DNA of 64,000 nt, taken from assembly GCF_900111835.1 (NCBI RefSeq), contig NZ_FOJP01000017.1:62001-126000 (forward strand), read 5' to 3'. The stretch is from Metapseudomonas otitidis. Its GTDB lineage: Bacteria > Pseudomonadota > Gammaproteobacteria > Pseudomonadales > Pseudomonadaceae. Of this stretch, positions 53,453-62,165 are shown one piece after another. Both the position numbers and the translations under genes were made by a program. The notes under the pieces are model-generated. The model was not told the origin of the DNA. It ran no database searches and saw only the letters and a list, made by a program, of their open reading frames with translations. The stretch's first letter is position 1. Every line of letters begins with the position of its first letter.

Positions 53453-53677
53453 GTAAGGCGTACCCCTGGCTGTGGCTTCTCGTTGCGAATAAATCGCATT
53501 CCATCACCCCTACACGGATGCCGAGCGGGAACACCTCACCCCTGCCCTGAAGTTTTTTTCCACAGGCGGCAGGCGACGTCGGAACGGCGCAGACGGTTTT
53601 CCACAGGCCACGGCGTTGCCGTGACCGACAGGCGGCGGAGACGCGAGAAGGAAGGGCAGCGGAATGCGGCTGACAGC
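53453..53677. other. 225-bp gap between fecR and the receptor gene
   Basis: It should contain the FecI-dependent receptor promoter. I could not assign an ECF box pair with confidence. TTTTCCACAGG occurs twice (about 53557 and 53599), direction shared. No gene. Confidence 0.4.
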
Positions 53678-54676
53678 TCAGCGCAGGACCATCACCCGGC
53701 CCAGCACTTCGTGGCGCTGGAAGCCGAGCACGGCGCCCAGGGCATCCACCACGGCGCGGGGGTCGTTGTTGGGGAAGCTGCCGCTGACCCGTTGCCCGGC
53801 GAGGTCGGTGTCCAGCAGCAGGATGCGGCCCGGGTAGTAGCGGCCCAGCTCGTCGAGCACGTCGGCCAGCGGCGTCTTGTAGAAGGTCAGCCGGCCCTGG
53901 CGCCAGGCCAGTTGGGCCTCGGCATCCACCGGGTAGACCTCACCCCCGCGGCCGTCGAGGTAGCGCACCTGCTGGTTGGCGGTGAGCACCTGCTGCGGGG
54001 CATCCGCCCGGGCGCGGACGCCCACCCGCCCCTGCTCCACGGTGACCCGTGCGCCGCCGAGCTGCAGGCGCACGCCGAAGCGGGTGCCCAGCACGCGCGC
54101 CTCGCCCCCGGCCGCTTCCACCACGAAGGGCGGCTCGCCATGGGTGACCTGGAAGTAGGCACCGCCCCGGTGCAGCACCACGTGGCGCTCATCGGCGCGG
54201 TAGTCGACGCTGAGGGCGCTGTCGGCATCCAGCACCACCCGGGAGCCGTCGGCCAGGGTGAGGGTGCGCACTTCCCCCGGCGCGGACACGTAGTCGGCGC
54301 CCAGGTCCTGCAGGCGGTCCAGCGGGTGCCAGCCACCGGCCCACACCATCAGCACCAGGCTGGCGGCCATGGCCAGCACGCCACCCCAGCGGGCGCGCCG
54401 TTGCGAGGGCACGGGACGCGGCGCCAGGTACTGGCGCAGCTGGTCCGCCTCCTCGTCCGCCAGCAGCGCGGCGGCCGGCCAGGTGCGGCGCCAGAGCGCC
54501 TCGGCCTGGGCGTAGGCATCGATGTGGCGGACGTCGGCGTAGAGCCAGCGCTCGAAGGCCTCGCGCTGGCCGGCGTCGGGATCGTCCTGCATGCGCCCCG
54601 CCCACAGCCAGGCCGCCTGTTCGACGGCGCTCTGGCGAGGGCTGGCCGCTGGCGGCCGCTGTGGATCGGGCTTCAT
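53678..54676 (-). CDS. FecR-type transmembrane sigma regulator
   Basis: 332 residues. The N-terminal DUF4880 anti-sigma region (about 15-65, WLYADVRHIDAYAQAEALWR) is followed by one membrane segment (about 98-115). The periplasmic FecR domain is about 120-230 (SAPGEVRTLTLADGSRVVLD) and a C-terminal STN-contact part follows. It relays the siderophore signal from the receptor to the sigma factor. The ATG at 54676 overlaps the sigma gene stop by one base. Confidence 0.92.
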   Translation of the reverse strand: MKPDPQRPPAASPRQSAVEQAAWLWAGRMQDDPDAGQREAFERWLYADVRHIDAYAQAEALWRRTWPAAALLADEEADQLRQYLAPRPVPSQRRARWGGVLAMAASLVLMVWAGGWHPLDRLQDLGADYVSAPGEVRTLTLADGSRVVLDADSALSVDYRADERHVVLHRGGAYFQVTHGEPPFVVEAAGGEARVLGTRFGVRLQLGGARVTVEQGRVGVRARADAPQQVLTANQQVRYLDGRGGEVYPVDAEAQLAWRQGRLTFYKTPLADVLDELGRYYPGRILLLDTDLAGQRVSGSFPNNDPRAVVDALGAVLGFQRHEVLGRVMVLR

Positions 54677-55254
54677 CAGGTCGCGCTCCCGGGCGATGGG
54701 CCGGCGGTGGGCTCCGCCAGGCTGGCCTTGCAGGCCTCCAAGGCGCGCATCATATGTTTTTCCACCGCGCTCTGGGACAGCCCCATGGCCTGGGCGATCT
54801 CGCCGTAGGTGCGGCCGTGGATGCGGTTGAGCAGGAAGATGTGCCGGGTGCGTTCGGGCAGCGCACGCAGGGCTGCCTGCACGTGGCGCAGGTCGTGTCC
54901 GGCGGCCAGGGCCGCCTCCGGGTCGGCGGGCTCCGGCAGGTGCTGCTCGGCCAGCAGGCCGGCCTCGGTACGCGAGCGCGAACCCTCGCTGCGCAGGTGG
55001 TCGATGGCCATGTTGCGCGCGCTGCGCAGCAGGTAGGTGGCGAGGTCCTCCACCTGGGCGTCGGCCCGCCGCCAGAAGCGCAGGAACAGCTCCTGCACCA
55101 GGTCCGCCGCCGTGGCCCGGCAGCGCACCTGGCGATTCACCAGCGCCTCCATGCGCGAGCGCTCGGCGAGGAAGGTGCGCAGCAGCACCTCGCGCGGCGC
55201 GGCTTTCGCGCGCTCGGCCTCGGCAAGGGTCGGCGGGAGGGGCTGGTCGGGCAT
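54676..55254 (-). CDS. FecI-type ECF sigma factor
   Basis: 192 residues. Region 2 is about 15-80 (DLVQELFLRFWRRADAQVED and YLLRSARNMAIDHLRSEGSR), and region 4 is about 125-175 (RTRHIFLLNRIHGRTYGEIA, QAMGLSQSAVEKHMMRA). It directs transcription of the linked receptor gene when FecR is activated. A Fur-like palindrome lies 34-48 bp upstream, so iron limitation should induce it. Confidence 0.93.
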   Translation of the reverse strand: MPDQPLPPTLAEAERAKAAPREVLLRTFLAERSRMEALVNRQVRCRATAADLVQELFLRFWRRADAQVEDLATYLLRSARNMAIDHLRSEGSRSRTEAGLLAEQHLPEPADPEAALAAGHDLRHVQAALRALPERTRHIFLLNRIHGRTYGEIAQAMGLSQSAVEKHMMRALEACKASLAEPTAGPSPGSAT

Positions 55255-55287
55255 GGAGAAGCCGGCGGGGCCAGGAAGGGAGCGAGA

Positions 55288-55302
55288 TGATAATGCTTAT
55301 CA
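55288..55302. promoter_or_regulatory. Fur-like box upstream of fecI-type gene
   Basis: TGATAA-TGC-TTATCA is a perfect inverted repeat within GATGATAATGCTTATCAAAT, similar to the Fur consensus of GATAAT-type hexamers. Confidence 0.75.
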
Positions 55303-55367
55303 AATAGACCTGACTAGGGACGATCCCCCTGCCGCCGACCGGTGACTGCCTTTAAAATGGCCGCCCC

Positions 55368-55940
55368 ATGGACGACACGACCCCACCCCGAATGGACAAA
55401 CGCCTTACCACCCTCAGCAAGTACCTCAGCTACCTCCTGCGCCACCAGCCCGGCGCCATCGGCCTGACCCTGGACCGCGAAGGCTGGGCCGACCTCGACA
55501 CCCTCATCCGCCTCGCCCGCGCCACTGGCCAGGCCATCGACCGCGAGCAGGTGCTGGAGGTGGTGGCGAGCAACGACAAGAAGCGCTTCAGCCTCTCCGA
55601 CGACGGCCAGCGCATCCGCGCCGCCCAGGGCCACACCGCCACCGGCGTGGCCATCGACTACGCCGAGCAGGTGCCGCCGGAGCACCTCTTCCACGGCACC
55701 GCCTCGCGCTTCATGGACGCCATCCGCGCCCAGGGCCTGCGCCCCGGCCGCCGCCACCATGTGCACCTCTCGGACCAGCGCGACACCGCCATCGCCGTCG
55801 GCACCCGCTACGGCCAGCCGGTGCTGCTGCGCATCGCCGCCGCACGCATGCACCAGGCCGGGCATCGTTTCTACCGGGCGGACAACGGCGTGTGGCTGGC
55901 CGATGCCGTGCCGCCGGCGTTCTTCGAGGTGGAGGATTGA
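55368..55940 (+). CDS. kptA: RNA 2'-phosphotransferase KptA/Tpt1
   Basis: 190 residues. RLTTLSKYLSYLLRHQPGAI and LTLDREGWADLDTLI form the N-terminal winged helix. LFHGTASRFMDAIRAQGLRP and HHVHLSDQRDTAIAVGTRYG hold the NAD-binding His and Arg residues. Tpt1/KptA enzymes transfer a 2'-phosphate from RNA to NAD. The ATG at 55392 (MDKRLTT) is an equally likely start by alignment with the family; neither has a strong ribosome site. It is divergent from fecI and convergent with exbD. Confidence 0.92.
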   Translation: MDDTTPPRMDKRLTTLSKYLSYLLRHQPGAIGLTLDREGWADLDTLIRLARATGQAIDREQVLEVVASNDKKRFSLSDDGQRIRAAQGHTATGVAIDYAEQVPPEHLFHGTASRFMDAIRAQGLRPGRRHHVHLSDQRDTAIAVGTRYGQPVLLRIAAARMHQAGHRFYRADNGVWLADAVPPAFFEVED

Positions 55941-56024
55941 GGGCCACGCCCCACCGCTCTGCCCCTCCGCCGGGGCGGTGAGCGCGGTCGGGCCGGCTAC
56001 AGGGCGCACCGGCCCCGCGTGGTC

Positions 56025-56065
56025 ATAAAAAAGGCCGCCCGCCCCCTGCCTGAAGGCGGGCAGCC
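56025..56065 (-). terminator. Intrinsic terminator after exbD
   Basis: Reading leftward, GGCTGCCCGCC pairs with GGCGGGCGGCC and is followed by TTTTTTAT. Confidence 0.85.
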
Positions 56066-56071
56066 AATCCT

Positions 56072-56473
56072 TCAGCGAGCGGTGATCACCGCCAGCTTGG
56101 TGATCCCGGCCCGCTCGATGGAGGCCATGGCCTTGGCCACCGCGCCGTAGTCCACCTTGTCGTCGGCCTGCAGCTGCACCCGCAGCTCGGCGTCCTTGGC
56201 CTTGGCGGCCTCCAGGTTGGCCTGCAGCAGGTCGGGCTGGATCTCGTCCTTGTTGATGAACACCTTGCCCTCGCCATCGATGCTCACCACCAGCGGGTCC
56301 TTCTGGTCCGGCGGGGCGACGGCCTCGGTCTTGGGCAGGTTGATGGGGATGGCGTTGGTGAGCAGCGGCGCGGTGACGATGAACACCACCAGCAGCACCA
56401 GCATCACGTCCACCAGCGGGGTGACGTTGATCTCGGAGAGGACCTCGTCGCTGTCCTGAGTGGAGAAGGCCAT
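56072..56473 (-). CDS. exbD: ExbD energy-transduction protein
   Basis: 133 residues. One membrane segment (about 18-37) contains the essential aspartate D22 (INVTPLVDVMLVLLVVFIV). A periplasmic C-terminal domain follows. It works with ExbB as the proton-driven motor that energises TonB. It starts 1 bp after exbB, and the operon ends at a strong terminator. Confidence 0.94.
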   Translation of the reverse strand: MAFSTQDSDEVLSEINVTPLVDVMLVLLVVFIVTAPLLTNAIPINLPKTEAVAPPDQKDPLVVSIDGEGKVFINKDEIQPDLLQANLEAAKAKDAELRVQLQADDKVDYGAVAKAMASIERAGITKLAVITAR

Positions 56474-56474
56474 G

Positions 56475-57182
56475 TCAGGACGCCTCCTTCACAGCGCCGG
56501 CCGCACGGGCCGGAGCGGGGCTGACGATCAGCCTGAAGGCGCTCTTCTGGGCCAGCAGGTAGAAGTCGTGGGCGAAGTCGTCGAGGTCGGCGGCGGTCAG
56601 CTTGAGGCTGCGCAGGAAGTAGTTGTAAACCAGCACCGCCGGCACCGCGACGGCGATGCCCACCCCGGTGGCGACCAGCGCCGCACCGATGGGGCCGGCC
56701 ACGGTCTCCAGGCTGGCGGAGCCGGCCAGGCTGATGCCCTTGAGCGCCTCCATGATCCCCCACACGGTGCCGAACAGCCCGATGAAGGGCGACGTAGAGC
56801 CGATGGAGGCCACCACCGCCAGGCCCGACTCGAGGGCGCGGCGCTGGCGCTGGATCTGCTGGCGCAGGGCGCGTTCGAGGCGGTCCTGGTGGTTGATCGC
56901 CTGGCTCAGGTCACCGGGCTGGCCGCCGGGCACCTGCAGGGCGGCGAAGCCGGCGCGGGCCACATCGGCTACGGCCCCGCCATGGCCCTGCACCAGCTCG
57001 GCGGCGCTGTCCAGGCTGGTGGCGCTCCAGAAGCGCTTCTGGAACTGGCGGTCGCGGTGCTTCAGGCGGGCGAACTGGATGGCCTTGACCAGGGCCAGGC
57101 CCCAGGTGACGACCGAGAAGCCGATGAGCAGCCAGATGACCAGGTGCTCGACGGAGCCGAAGGGGTTGCTGATTAGGTCCAT
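56475..57182 (-). CDS. exbB: ExbB energy-transduction protein
   Basis: 235 residues with three membrane helices (about 13-32, 115-140 and 160-185). LAVVASIGSTSPFIGLFGTV, then WGIMEALKGISLAGSASLET, and GPIGAALVATGVGIAVAVPA are the conserved MotA/TolQ/ExbB region. It forms the pentameric proton channel with ExbD. It follows tonB by 34 bp. Confidence 0.94.
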   Translation of the reverse strand: MDLISNPFGSVEHLVIWLLIGFSVVTWGLALVKAIQFARLKHRDRQFQKRFWSATSLDSAAELVQGHGGAVADVARAGFAALQVPGGQPGDLSQAINHQDRLERALRQQIQRQRRALESGLAVVASIGSTSPFIGLFGTVWGIMEALKGISLAGSASLETVAGPIGAALVATGVGIAVAVPAVLVYNYFLRSLKLTAADLDDFAHDFYLLAQKSAFRLIVSPAPARAAGAVKEAS

Positions 57183-57216
57183 GGTGCAGTCCTCACAGGG
57201 CGCAGGGCGCCGGTAT

Positions 57217-58032
57217 TCAGTTCAGTTTGAAATCGATGGGCACGCTGACCCAGCCGTCCTGGGCCACGTCGCCGCGCTTGGCGGGGACGAAGGTCCAGCG
57301 CTTGACGGCCTTGACCGCCGCCTCGTCGAGCAGGTCGCGGCCGCTGCTCTTCTGCACCTGCACCTCGCTGGGCGAGCCGCTAGCCAGCACATGGATCCGC
57401 AGCAGCACCGTGCCTTCCCAGCCACGGCGCTGAGCGAAGGCGGGGTACTCCGGCGCCGGGTTGCGCAGGTAGCCGGCGTTGGCCGAGGGCGGCGTGACCG
57501 GAGCCGGAGCGGGCGGAGCCGGGGGGGCCGGCGGCGCGGGCGGGGCCTCAACCTTCGGCGGCGGCGGAGCATCCACCGGCTTGGGAGCCGGTTTCGGCGC
57601 GGGCTTGGGCACGGGTTTCGGCTTGGGCACCGGCTTGGGCGGCGGCGGTTTCACCGCCAGCTCCTCGACCACCGGCGGCGGGGGCTCGACGACCGGCGGC
57701 GGGGGTGGTGGCTCAGGGGGTGGCGGCTCCACCACGGGCGGGGCCGGTGTGGTGAATTCGATGGTCATCGGCGGCACCTGGGGCGGCACCTCGGGCAGCG
57801 GCGGCGTGGGCTTGCTGCTGACCCAGTAGAGGACGCCGGCATGCAGCACCAGGGCGAAGGCCCCCAGCAGCCACGCCTCGCGGCGACCGAGCACGCGGGC
57901 CTGGCCGCTGCGGAAGCGGGAGGCGGCCAGCGCCTGGCGCACCTGCACGCCCAGGTCGCGCACCTCACCCGGCGCGCGCACATCAGGCCACGGCAGGCCA
58001 CTTGCGCTGTCGGCCTTGAGGACATTGCCCAT
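57217..58032 (-). CDS. tonB: TonB energy transducer
   Basis: 271 residues. A cytoplasmic N-terminus (1-50) precedes one membrane helix (about 53-70, AWLLGAFALVLHAGVLYWV). A very proline-rich periplasmic spacer (about 75-180, with PPPPEPPPPPPVVEPPPP and PKPVPKPKPVPKPAPK) leads to the C-terminal TonB domain (YPAFAQRRGWEGTVLLRIHV). The start at 58032 has CAGGAG upstream. It heads tonB-exbB-exbD and could energise all three receptors in this window. Confidence 0.94.
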   Translation of the reverse strand: MGNVLKADSASGLPWPDVRAPGEVRDLGVQVRQALAASRFRSGQARVLGRREAWLLGAFALVLHAGVLYWVSSKPTPPLPEVPPQVPPMTIEFTTPAPPVVEPPPPEPPPPPPVVEPPPPVVEELAVKPPPPKPVPKPKPVPKPAPKPAPKPVDAPPPPKVEAPPAPPAPPAPPAPAPVTPPSANAGYLRNPAPEYPAFAQRRGWEGTVLLRIHVLASGSPSEVQVQKSSGRDLLDEAAVKAVKRWTFVPAKRGDVAQDGWVSVPIDFKLN

Positions 58033-58363
58033 CGGCAGGACTCCTGGTTGAAGAAACCGGCCGGGGCCGGTGAACGAAAACGGGCGGCTGGGCCGCGTGA
58101 GGGCCGATCCAGAGCGGTCGGCCACGGCGGGAATGATTGGTTCGGACGCTTATCCCATAAAGTAATTTTTAATGATTTTGTAATTACATTAAGGAATATA
58201 AATTTCTAACCAATTGATTAATAAAGAATTTTAAAAAAAGATGCTTTAGCGGCATTGAAAATATGCCGGGAAGGCATCGACAGACCGCGCAGGCGACGGT
58301 TTGGGATGGACGTCGTCGCGTTTACGTCCACCAACGGTGTTGCAGGTGGCCCCGGCGGTGGGC

Positions 58364-58499
58364 CGGTGAAGCGGGGCCCACACCACCGATACGCAGCCAT
58401 CCACCTAAACGATGGGCTTCGCACAGCTCAGCCCATCCTGCGGACGGAGCAGGCCCGTAGGATGCGGTGAGCTCGGCGAACCGCATCGATGCGTGACAG
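58364..58499. repeat. Repeat unit A (CGGTGAAGCG ... GCGTGACAG)
   Basis: A 136-bp unit nearly identical to 58651-58783. It contains ACGATGGGCTTCGCACAGCT and GTAGGATGCGGTGAGCT, two halves that are themselves partly complementary. A rearranged inverted version is at about 63483-63570. Confidence 0.82.
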
Positions 58500-58650
58500 C
58501 AGGGGCTCCCGTAGCCCGGGCTTCGCCCGGGAAGCTGCACGGCATTCATCAAATACGCCCGTGCAAGTGGGAGCGGTTTCAACCGCGAAGCGTCAGCCCC
58601 GAGGTCGGGAGCGGGCCTCCCCGGACTGAAGTCCGGGCTACGGCGGGGAT

Positions 58651-58783
58651 CGGTGAAGCGAGGTGCACACCACAGATCCGCAGCCAGCCACAACGATGGG
58701 CTTCGCACAGCTCAGCCCATCCTACGGACGGAGCAGGCCCGTAGGATGCGGTGAGCTGTGCGAACCGCATCGATGCGTGACAG
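58651..58783. repeat. Repeat unit B, direct copy of unit A
   Basis: A 133-bp direct repeat of 58364-58499, with the last 90 bp almost identical. It ends 97 bp before the atsK stop codon. Confidence 0.82.
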
Positions 58784-58880
58784 GGGTGTGGAGGTGGTTC
58801 AACCGCGATGCAGGCGCTGATCGCGAACGAGACCGGGGAGCCGCAGGGCGACGAGCGTCGCCCGGCGGAGGGTGGCGGGG

Positions 58881-59786
58881 TCAGCCCTTGCGGGTGGTGC
58901 GGCTGCGCTGGCCGTCGATGCCCACCGGGACGTCGCCGGCCAGGGTCACGCGGCGGACGATGCGCGGCTGGGTGTCGTAGTCGTCCACGGCGTAGTGCTG
59001 GGTGGAGCGGTTGTCCCAGATGGCCACGTCACCGGGCTGCCAGCGCCAGCGCACGGTGTTCTCCAGGCGCGTCACGTAGCCCTGGAGGACGGCGAAGAGG
59101 TGCGCCGAGTCGGACTGGGACAGGCCCTTGAGGCGTTTGACGAAATGCCCCAGCAGCAGGCTGCGCTCGCCGCTGACGGGGTGCACGCGCACCACCGGGT
59201 GCTCGGTCTCGTAGACGGTGGAGGTGAACACCTTGCGGTACTCCTCCAGCTTTTCCACCGGGGCGTTGGGGCGCACGCCGGCGTAGTCGTATTCGTTGCT
59301 GTGGATGGCCCAGAGCTTGTCGGCCAGCTCGCGCAGTTCGCCCGGCAGGTCGTTGTAGGCGGTGGCGGTGTTGGCCCAGACGGTGTCGCCGCCGGCGGCC
59401 GGGGCCACCACGTTGCGCAGGATGGAGGCCTTGGGGTAGGCGTCGACGAAGGTCACGTCGGTGTGCCAGGAGTTGGCCCGCTGGCCTTCGGCGCCGTCGA
59501 GCTGGAGCAGGTAGCGGGTGCCTTCGCGCACCGGCACGGTGGGGTGGGCAACGGGGTCGCCGAGCAGCTTGGCGAAGGCCTCCTGGCCCTGGTCGTCGAG
59601 GTGCGTCTGCCCACGGAAGAAGATCACCTTGTGACGGACCAGGGCGGCCTGGATGGCGTCGACGGTGGCGGCGTCCAGCTCGGCGGAGAGGCTGATGCCA
59701 CGGATCTCGGCGCCGATGCGTCCGGCGATGGGGTGGATGTCCAGCTGGATCTCGGGCTGCTGGGTGGCCAGTGCTGCGTTGCTCAT
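58881..59786 (-). CDS. atsK: 2-oxoglutarate-dependent alkylsulfatase AtsK
   Basis: Oxidatively cleaves alkyl sulfate esters to aldehyde plus sulfate, using Fe(II) and 2-oxoglutarate. It has 301 residues, the same length as P. putida AtsK. The key residues fall at the same numbers: H108 and D110 (NSWHTDVTF), H264 (RSTQHYAVDDY), R275 and R279. It is distinct from TauD at 24.6 kb. It follows the TonB receptor gene by 36 bp, suggesting one sulfate-ester uptake and cleavage operon. Confidence 0.94.
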   Translation of the reverse strand: MSNAALATQQPEIQLDIHPIAGRIGAEIRGISLSAELDAATVDAIQAALVRHKVIFFRGQTHLDDQGQEAFAKLLGDPVAHPTVPVREGTRYLLQLDGAEGQRANSWHTDVTFVDAYPKASILRNVVAPAAGGDTVWANTATAYNDLPGELRELADKLWAIHSNEYDYAGVRPNAPVEKLEEYRKVFTSTVYETEHPVVRVHPVSGERSLLLGHFVKRLKGLSQSDSAHLFAVLQGYVTRLENTVRWRWQPGDVAIWDNRSTQHYAVDDYDTQPRIVRRVTLAGDVPVGIDGQRSRTTRKG

Positions 59787-59822
59787 GGTGCGGTCCTCGC
59801 GTTGGGTGGGTGGTGCTGGGGG

Positions 59823-62165
59823 TCAGAAGTCGTAGCGCAGGGAAACGCCGGCGGTGCGCGGGGCACCCACCGAGGCGGTGTAGGCGCCGTTCAGGTAGGC
59901 AAAGGCGCTCAGGTAGTAGTCGGTGTCGGTGGCGTTGCGCACCCAGATGGAGGCGTCCACCTGGCCATCGCCCAGGTCGCGGCGCACGCCGGCCGAGAGG
60001 TTGACCAGGCCGTAGCCGTCGATCTTGGAAAGGTCGGAGTTGTCCAGGGTGCCTTCGGCCTCGGAGCGGTAGGCGTAGCTGGCGGTGAGGTAGGGCTCGA
60101 TACGGTTCTCCAGCTGCCATTTGTATTCGCCGCTGAGGTTGGCGATCCATTTCGAGGCGCCGACCACGCGCTCGCCGGTGAGGTCGCAGGTGGCCGGCGC
60201 GCCGGGGGCGGTGCTCACCTCGCCGGGGCACGGGGCGTCCTTGAAGCTGAGGTAGGTGACGTCGTTGTAGGAGCCGTTGAAGCGCAGGGTCAGCCCACGC
60301 AAGGGCAGCGCGGTGGCTTCGAACTCCAGGCCGCGCGAGCGCACGCTGCCGGCGTTGGCCAGCACCTGCACGACGTTGGTGGAGCCCGGCGCCTGGTACA
60401 GGGTGGTGGCCTGGTAGCCGTGGATGCCGGTCCAGAACAGGTTGGCGTTGAGCTGCAGGCGGTTGTCCAGCAGGGTGCTCTTGAAGCCCAGCTCCGCGTC
60501 GTTGGCGCGCTCGGGCCCGACCACCAGGGAGTCGGCACCGGCCACCGGGGCCGAGCCCACCGCCAGGTTCACCCCGCCGGACTTCTCGCCATGGGCCAGG
60601 GAGGCGTAGCCCAGCAGGTCATCGTCGAACCGGTAGGCCAGGTTCAGCAGGAAGGACGGTGCGGCGTTGTGCAGGCTGAGGTCGCCCGAGTCGTAGGCGC
60701 CCAGCTGCGCCGCGCGGATGGCGGCGGCCTGGCCGCTGACGGCAGCACCGCCCACCGGGGCGAAACGCTCGACCTTGGCGTCCTTCTCCTCGTAGGTGCC
60801 GCGCAGGCCGGCGGTGAAGTCGAGGCGGTCGGTGAGGTGCCAGGTGCCCTGGGCGAACAGCGCGTAGCTGTCGGTCTCGATCTTGCCGTTGGCCTGGGTG
60901 CTGACGTTGTTGAAGGCGTTGAGGTTGGCGCCGAGCAGGAACAGGTCGGCCCGGGAGCCGTAGTCGGTGAAGGTCTTGTTGCCGAGGTTCTGGTTGAACA
61001 CGTAGGCACCGACCACATAGTCGAAGGCGCCGCCGGTGGGCGAGGCCAGGCGGATCTCCTGGGAGAACTGGCGGTCGTGCACTTCCACGCCGGTGTTGAG
61101 CAGCGCCGGTACGTTGAGGCTCTCGTCGTTGGCCGGGGTGAAGTGCCAGTAGCGGTAGGCGCTGATGGAGGTCAGCGTGTAGCCGCCGGCGAGGTTCCAG
61201 TTGGCCTCCACCGAGCTGCCGCCCTGGTGCACGCTGACGTTCTGGCGGCCGTCGATGTTGACCTTCTTGTCGTCCGGGTCGCGCACCGGCGAGGCGCCCA
61301 CCAGTGCCGCACGCTGCCAGTAACGCGCCGGCGCGCCGTAGACGACCATGGTGCCGGTGCTGGAATCCTCCTCGTTGTAGTCGTTGATCCAGCGCAGGTT
61401 GAAGTCGTCGCTGGGCTTGAACAGCAGTTGCCCACGCACGCCCTGGCGCTCGCCACCGTTGAGGTCGTCGCCGGTGTGGATGTTCTTGATGAAGCCGTCG
61501 TCGCGGGTGCGGTAGGCCGACAGGCGTGCGGCGAGGGTGTCGGTGAGGGCGCCGTTGACCGTGCCCTTGGCCTGGAAGTAGCCGTCCTGGCCGCCGGAAA
61601 CCTCCACCGTGCGCTCGGGGCTGAAGGTGGGGGCGCGGGTGCTGATGTTGAGCACGCCGGCGGTGGTGTTCTTGCCGAACAGGGTGCCCTGGGGGCCACG
61701 CAGCAGCTCCAGCTGCTCGATGTCCAGCAAGTCGAACACGGCCATGCCCGGGCGACCGAGGTAGACGTTGTCGAGGTAGACCCCGGCGCTGCCTTCGAGG
61801 CCGTCGCTGGCCGGGTTGTTGCCAATGCCACGCACCGCGACGCTGGATTGCCGCGCATGAATGAACGCGACGTTGACGCTGGGTAGCACCTGCTGCAGGT
61901 CCTGCACCTTGTAGATGCGTTGGGCTTCGAGGTTTTCCCCGCCCAGGGTGGTGATCGGCGTGGGGACGTCCTGGGCGTTTTCCTCACGGCGACGGGCGGT
62001 GACGGTGACCTTCTGCAGGGCCACGTCCTCCTCGGCCTTCGGGTTGTCGGCAGGCCGCTCGGCGGCCCAGGCGGGGGCGCTGCCGAAGGCCAGCAGCAGT
62101 GCCAGGCTGGCGTCGAGGCGGCGCAGGGTGAAGGGCGGTCGCAAGGCGGTACGGCGGTTTCTCAT
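59823..62165 (-). CDS. TonB-dependent receptor of the sulfate-ester module (SftP-like)
   Basis: 780 residues. The signal peptide is about residues 1-34. The TonB box is near 50-57 (VALQKVTVTARR). The plug contains ELLRGPQGTLFGKNTTAGVL, and the barrel ends in VSLRYDF. There is no STN domain. A two-cysteine insert (PCPGEVSTAPGAPATCDLTG) matches in place the one in the receptor at 35528-37789, so the two belong to one subfamily. Co-transcription with atsK suggests outer-membrane uptake of sulfate esters, as proposed for SftP of P. putida S-313. Confidence 0.9.
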   Translation of the reverse strand: MRNRRTALRPPFTLRRLDASLALLLAFGSAPAWAAERPADNPKAEEDVALQKVTVTARRREENAQDVPTPITTLGGENLEAQRIYKVQDLQQVLPSVNVAFIHARQSSVAVRGIGNNPASDGLEGSAGVYLDNVYLGRPGMAVFDLLDIEQLELLRGPQGTLFGKNTTAGVLNISTRAPTFSPERTVEVSGGQDGYFQAKGTVNGALTDTLAARLSAYRTRDDGFIKNIHTGDDLNGGERQGVRGQLLFKPSDDFNLRWINDYNEEDSSTGTMVVYGAPARYWQRAALVGASPVRDPDDKKVNIDGRQNVSVHQGGSSVEANWNLAGGYTLTSISAYRYWHFTPANDESLNVPALLNTGVEVHDRQFSQEIRLASPTGGAFDYVVGAYVFNQNLGNKTFTDYGSRADLFLLGANLNAFNNVSTQANGKIETDSYALFAQGTWHLTDRLDFTAGLRGTYEEKDAKVERFAPVGGAAVSGQAAAIRAAQLGAYDSGDLSLHNAAPSFLLNLAYRFDDDLLGYASLAHGEKSGGVNLAVGSAPVAGADSLVVGPERANDAELGFKSTLLDNRLQLNANLFWTGIHGYQATTLYQAPGSTNVVQVLANAGSVRSRGLEFEATALPLRGLTLRFNGSYNDVTYLSFKDAPCPGEVSTAPGAPATCDLTGERVVGASKWIANLSGEYKWQLENRIEPYLTASYAYRSEAEGTLDNSDLSKIDGYGLVNLSAGVRRDLGDGQVDASIWVRNATDTDYYLSAFAYLNGAYTASVGAPRTAGVSLRYDF

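Larger units (their letters stand above)
58033..58880. repeat. 848-bp gene-free region: tonB promoter plus duplicated repeat block
   Basis: The tonB side (58126-58250) is AT-rich with AATTTTTAATGATTTTGTAA and AAGGAATATAAATTTC. Beyond it are two copies of a 133-136-bp unit (58364-58499 and 58651-58783). Between them lie CCCGGGCTTCGCCCGGG- and CCGGACTGAAGTCCGG-type palindromes. No gene is supported. Confidence 0.75.

Noticed and set aside
58255-58980. Several 60-110-codon frames in the 58-59 kb repeat region
   Set aside because: The same peptide pieces appear twice because the DNA unit is duplicated. They are repeat-derived, not genes.
58872-61886. 1004-codon plus-strand frame opposite atsK and its receptor
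   Set aside because: It crosses two real genes in antisense and has no recognisable domain, despite being the longest frame in the window.
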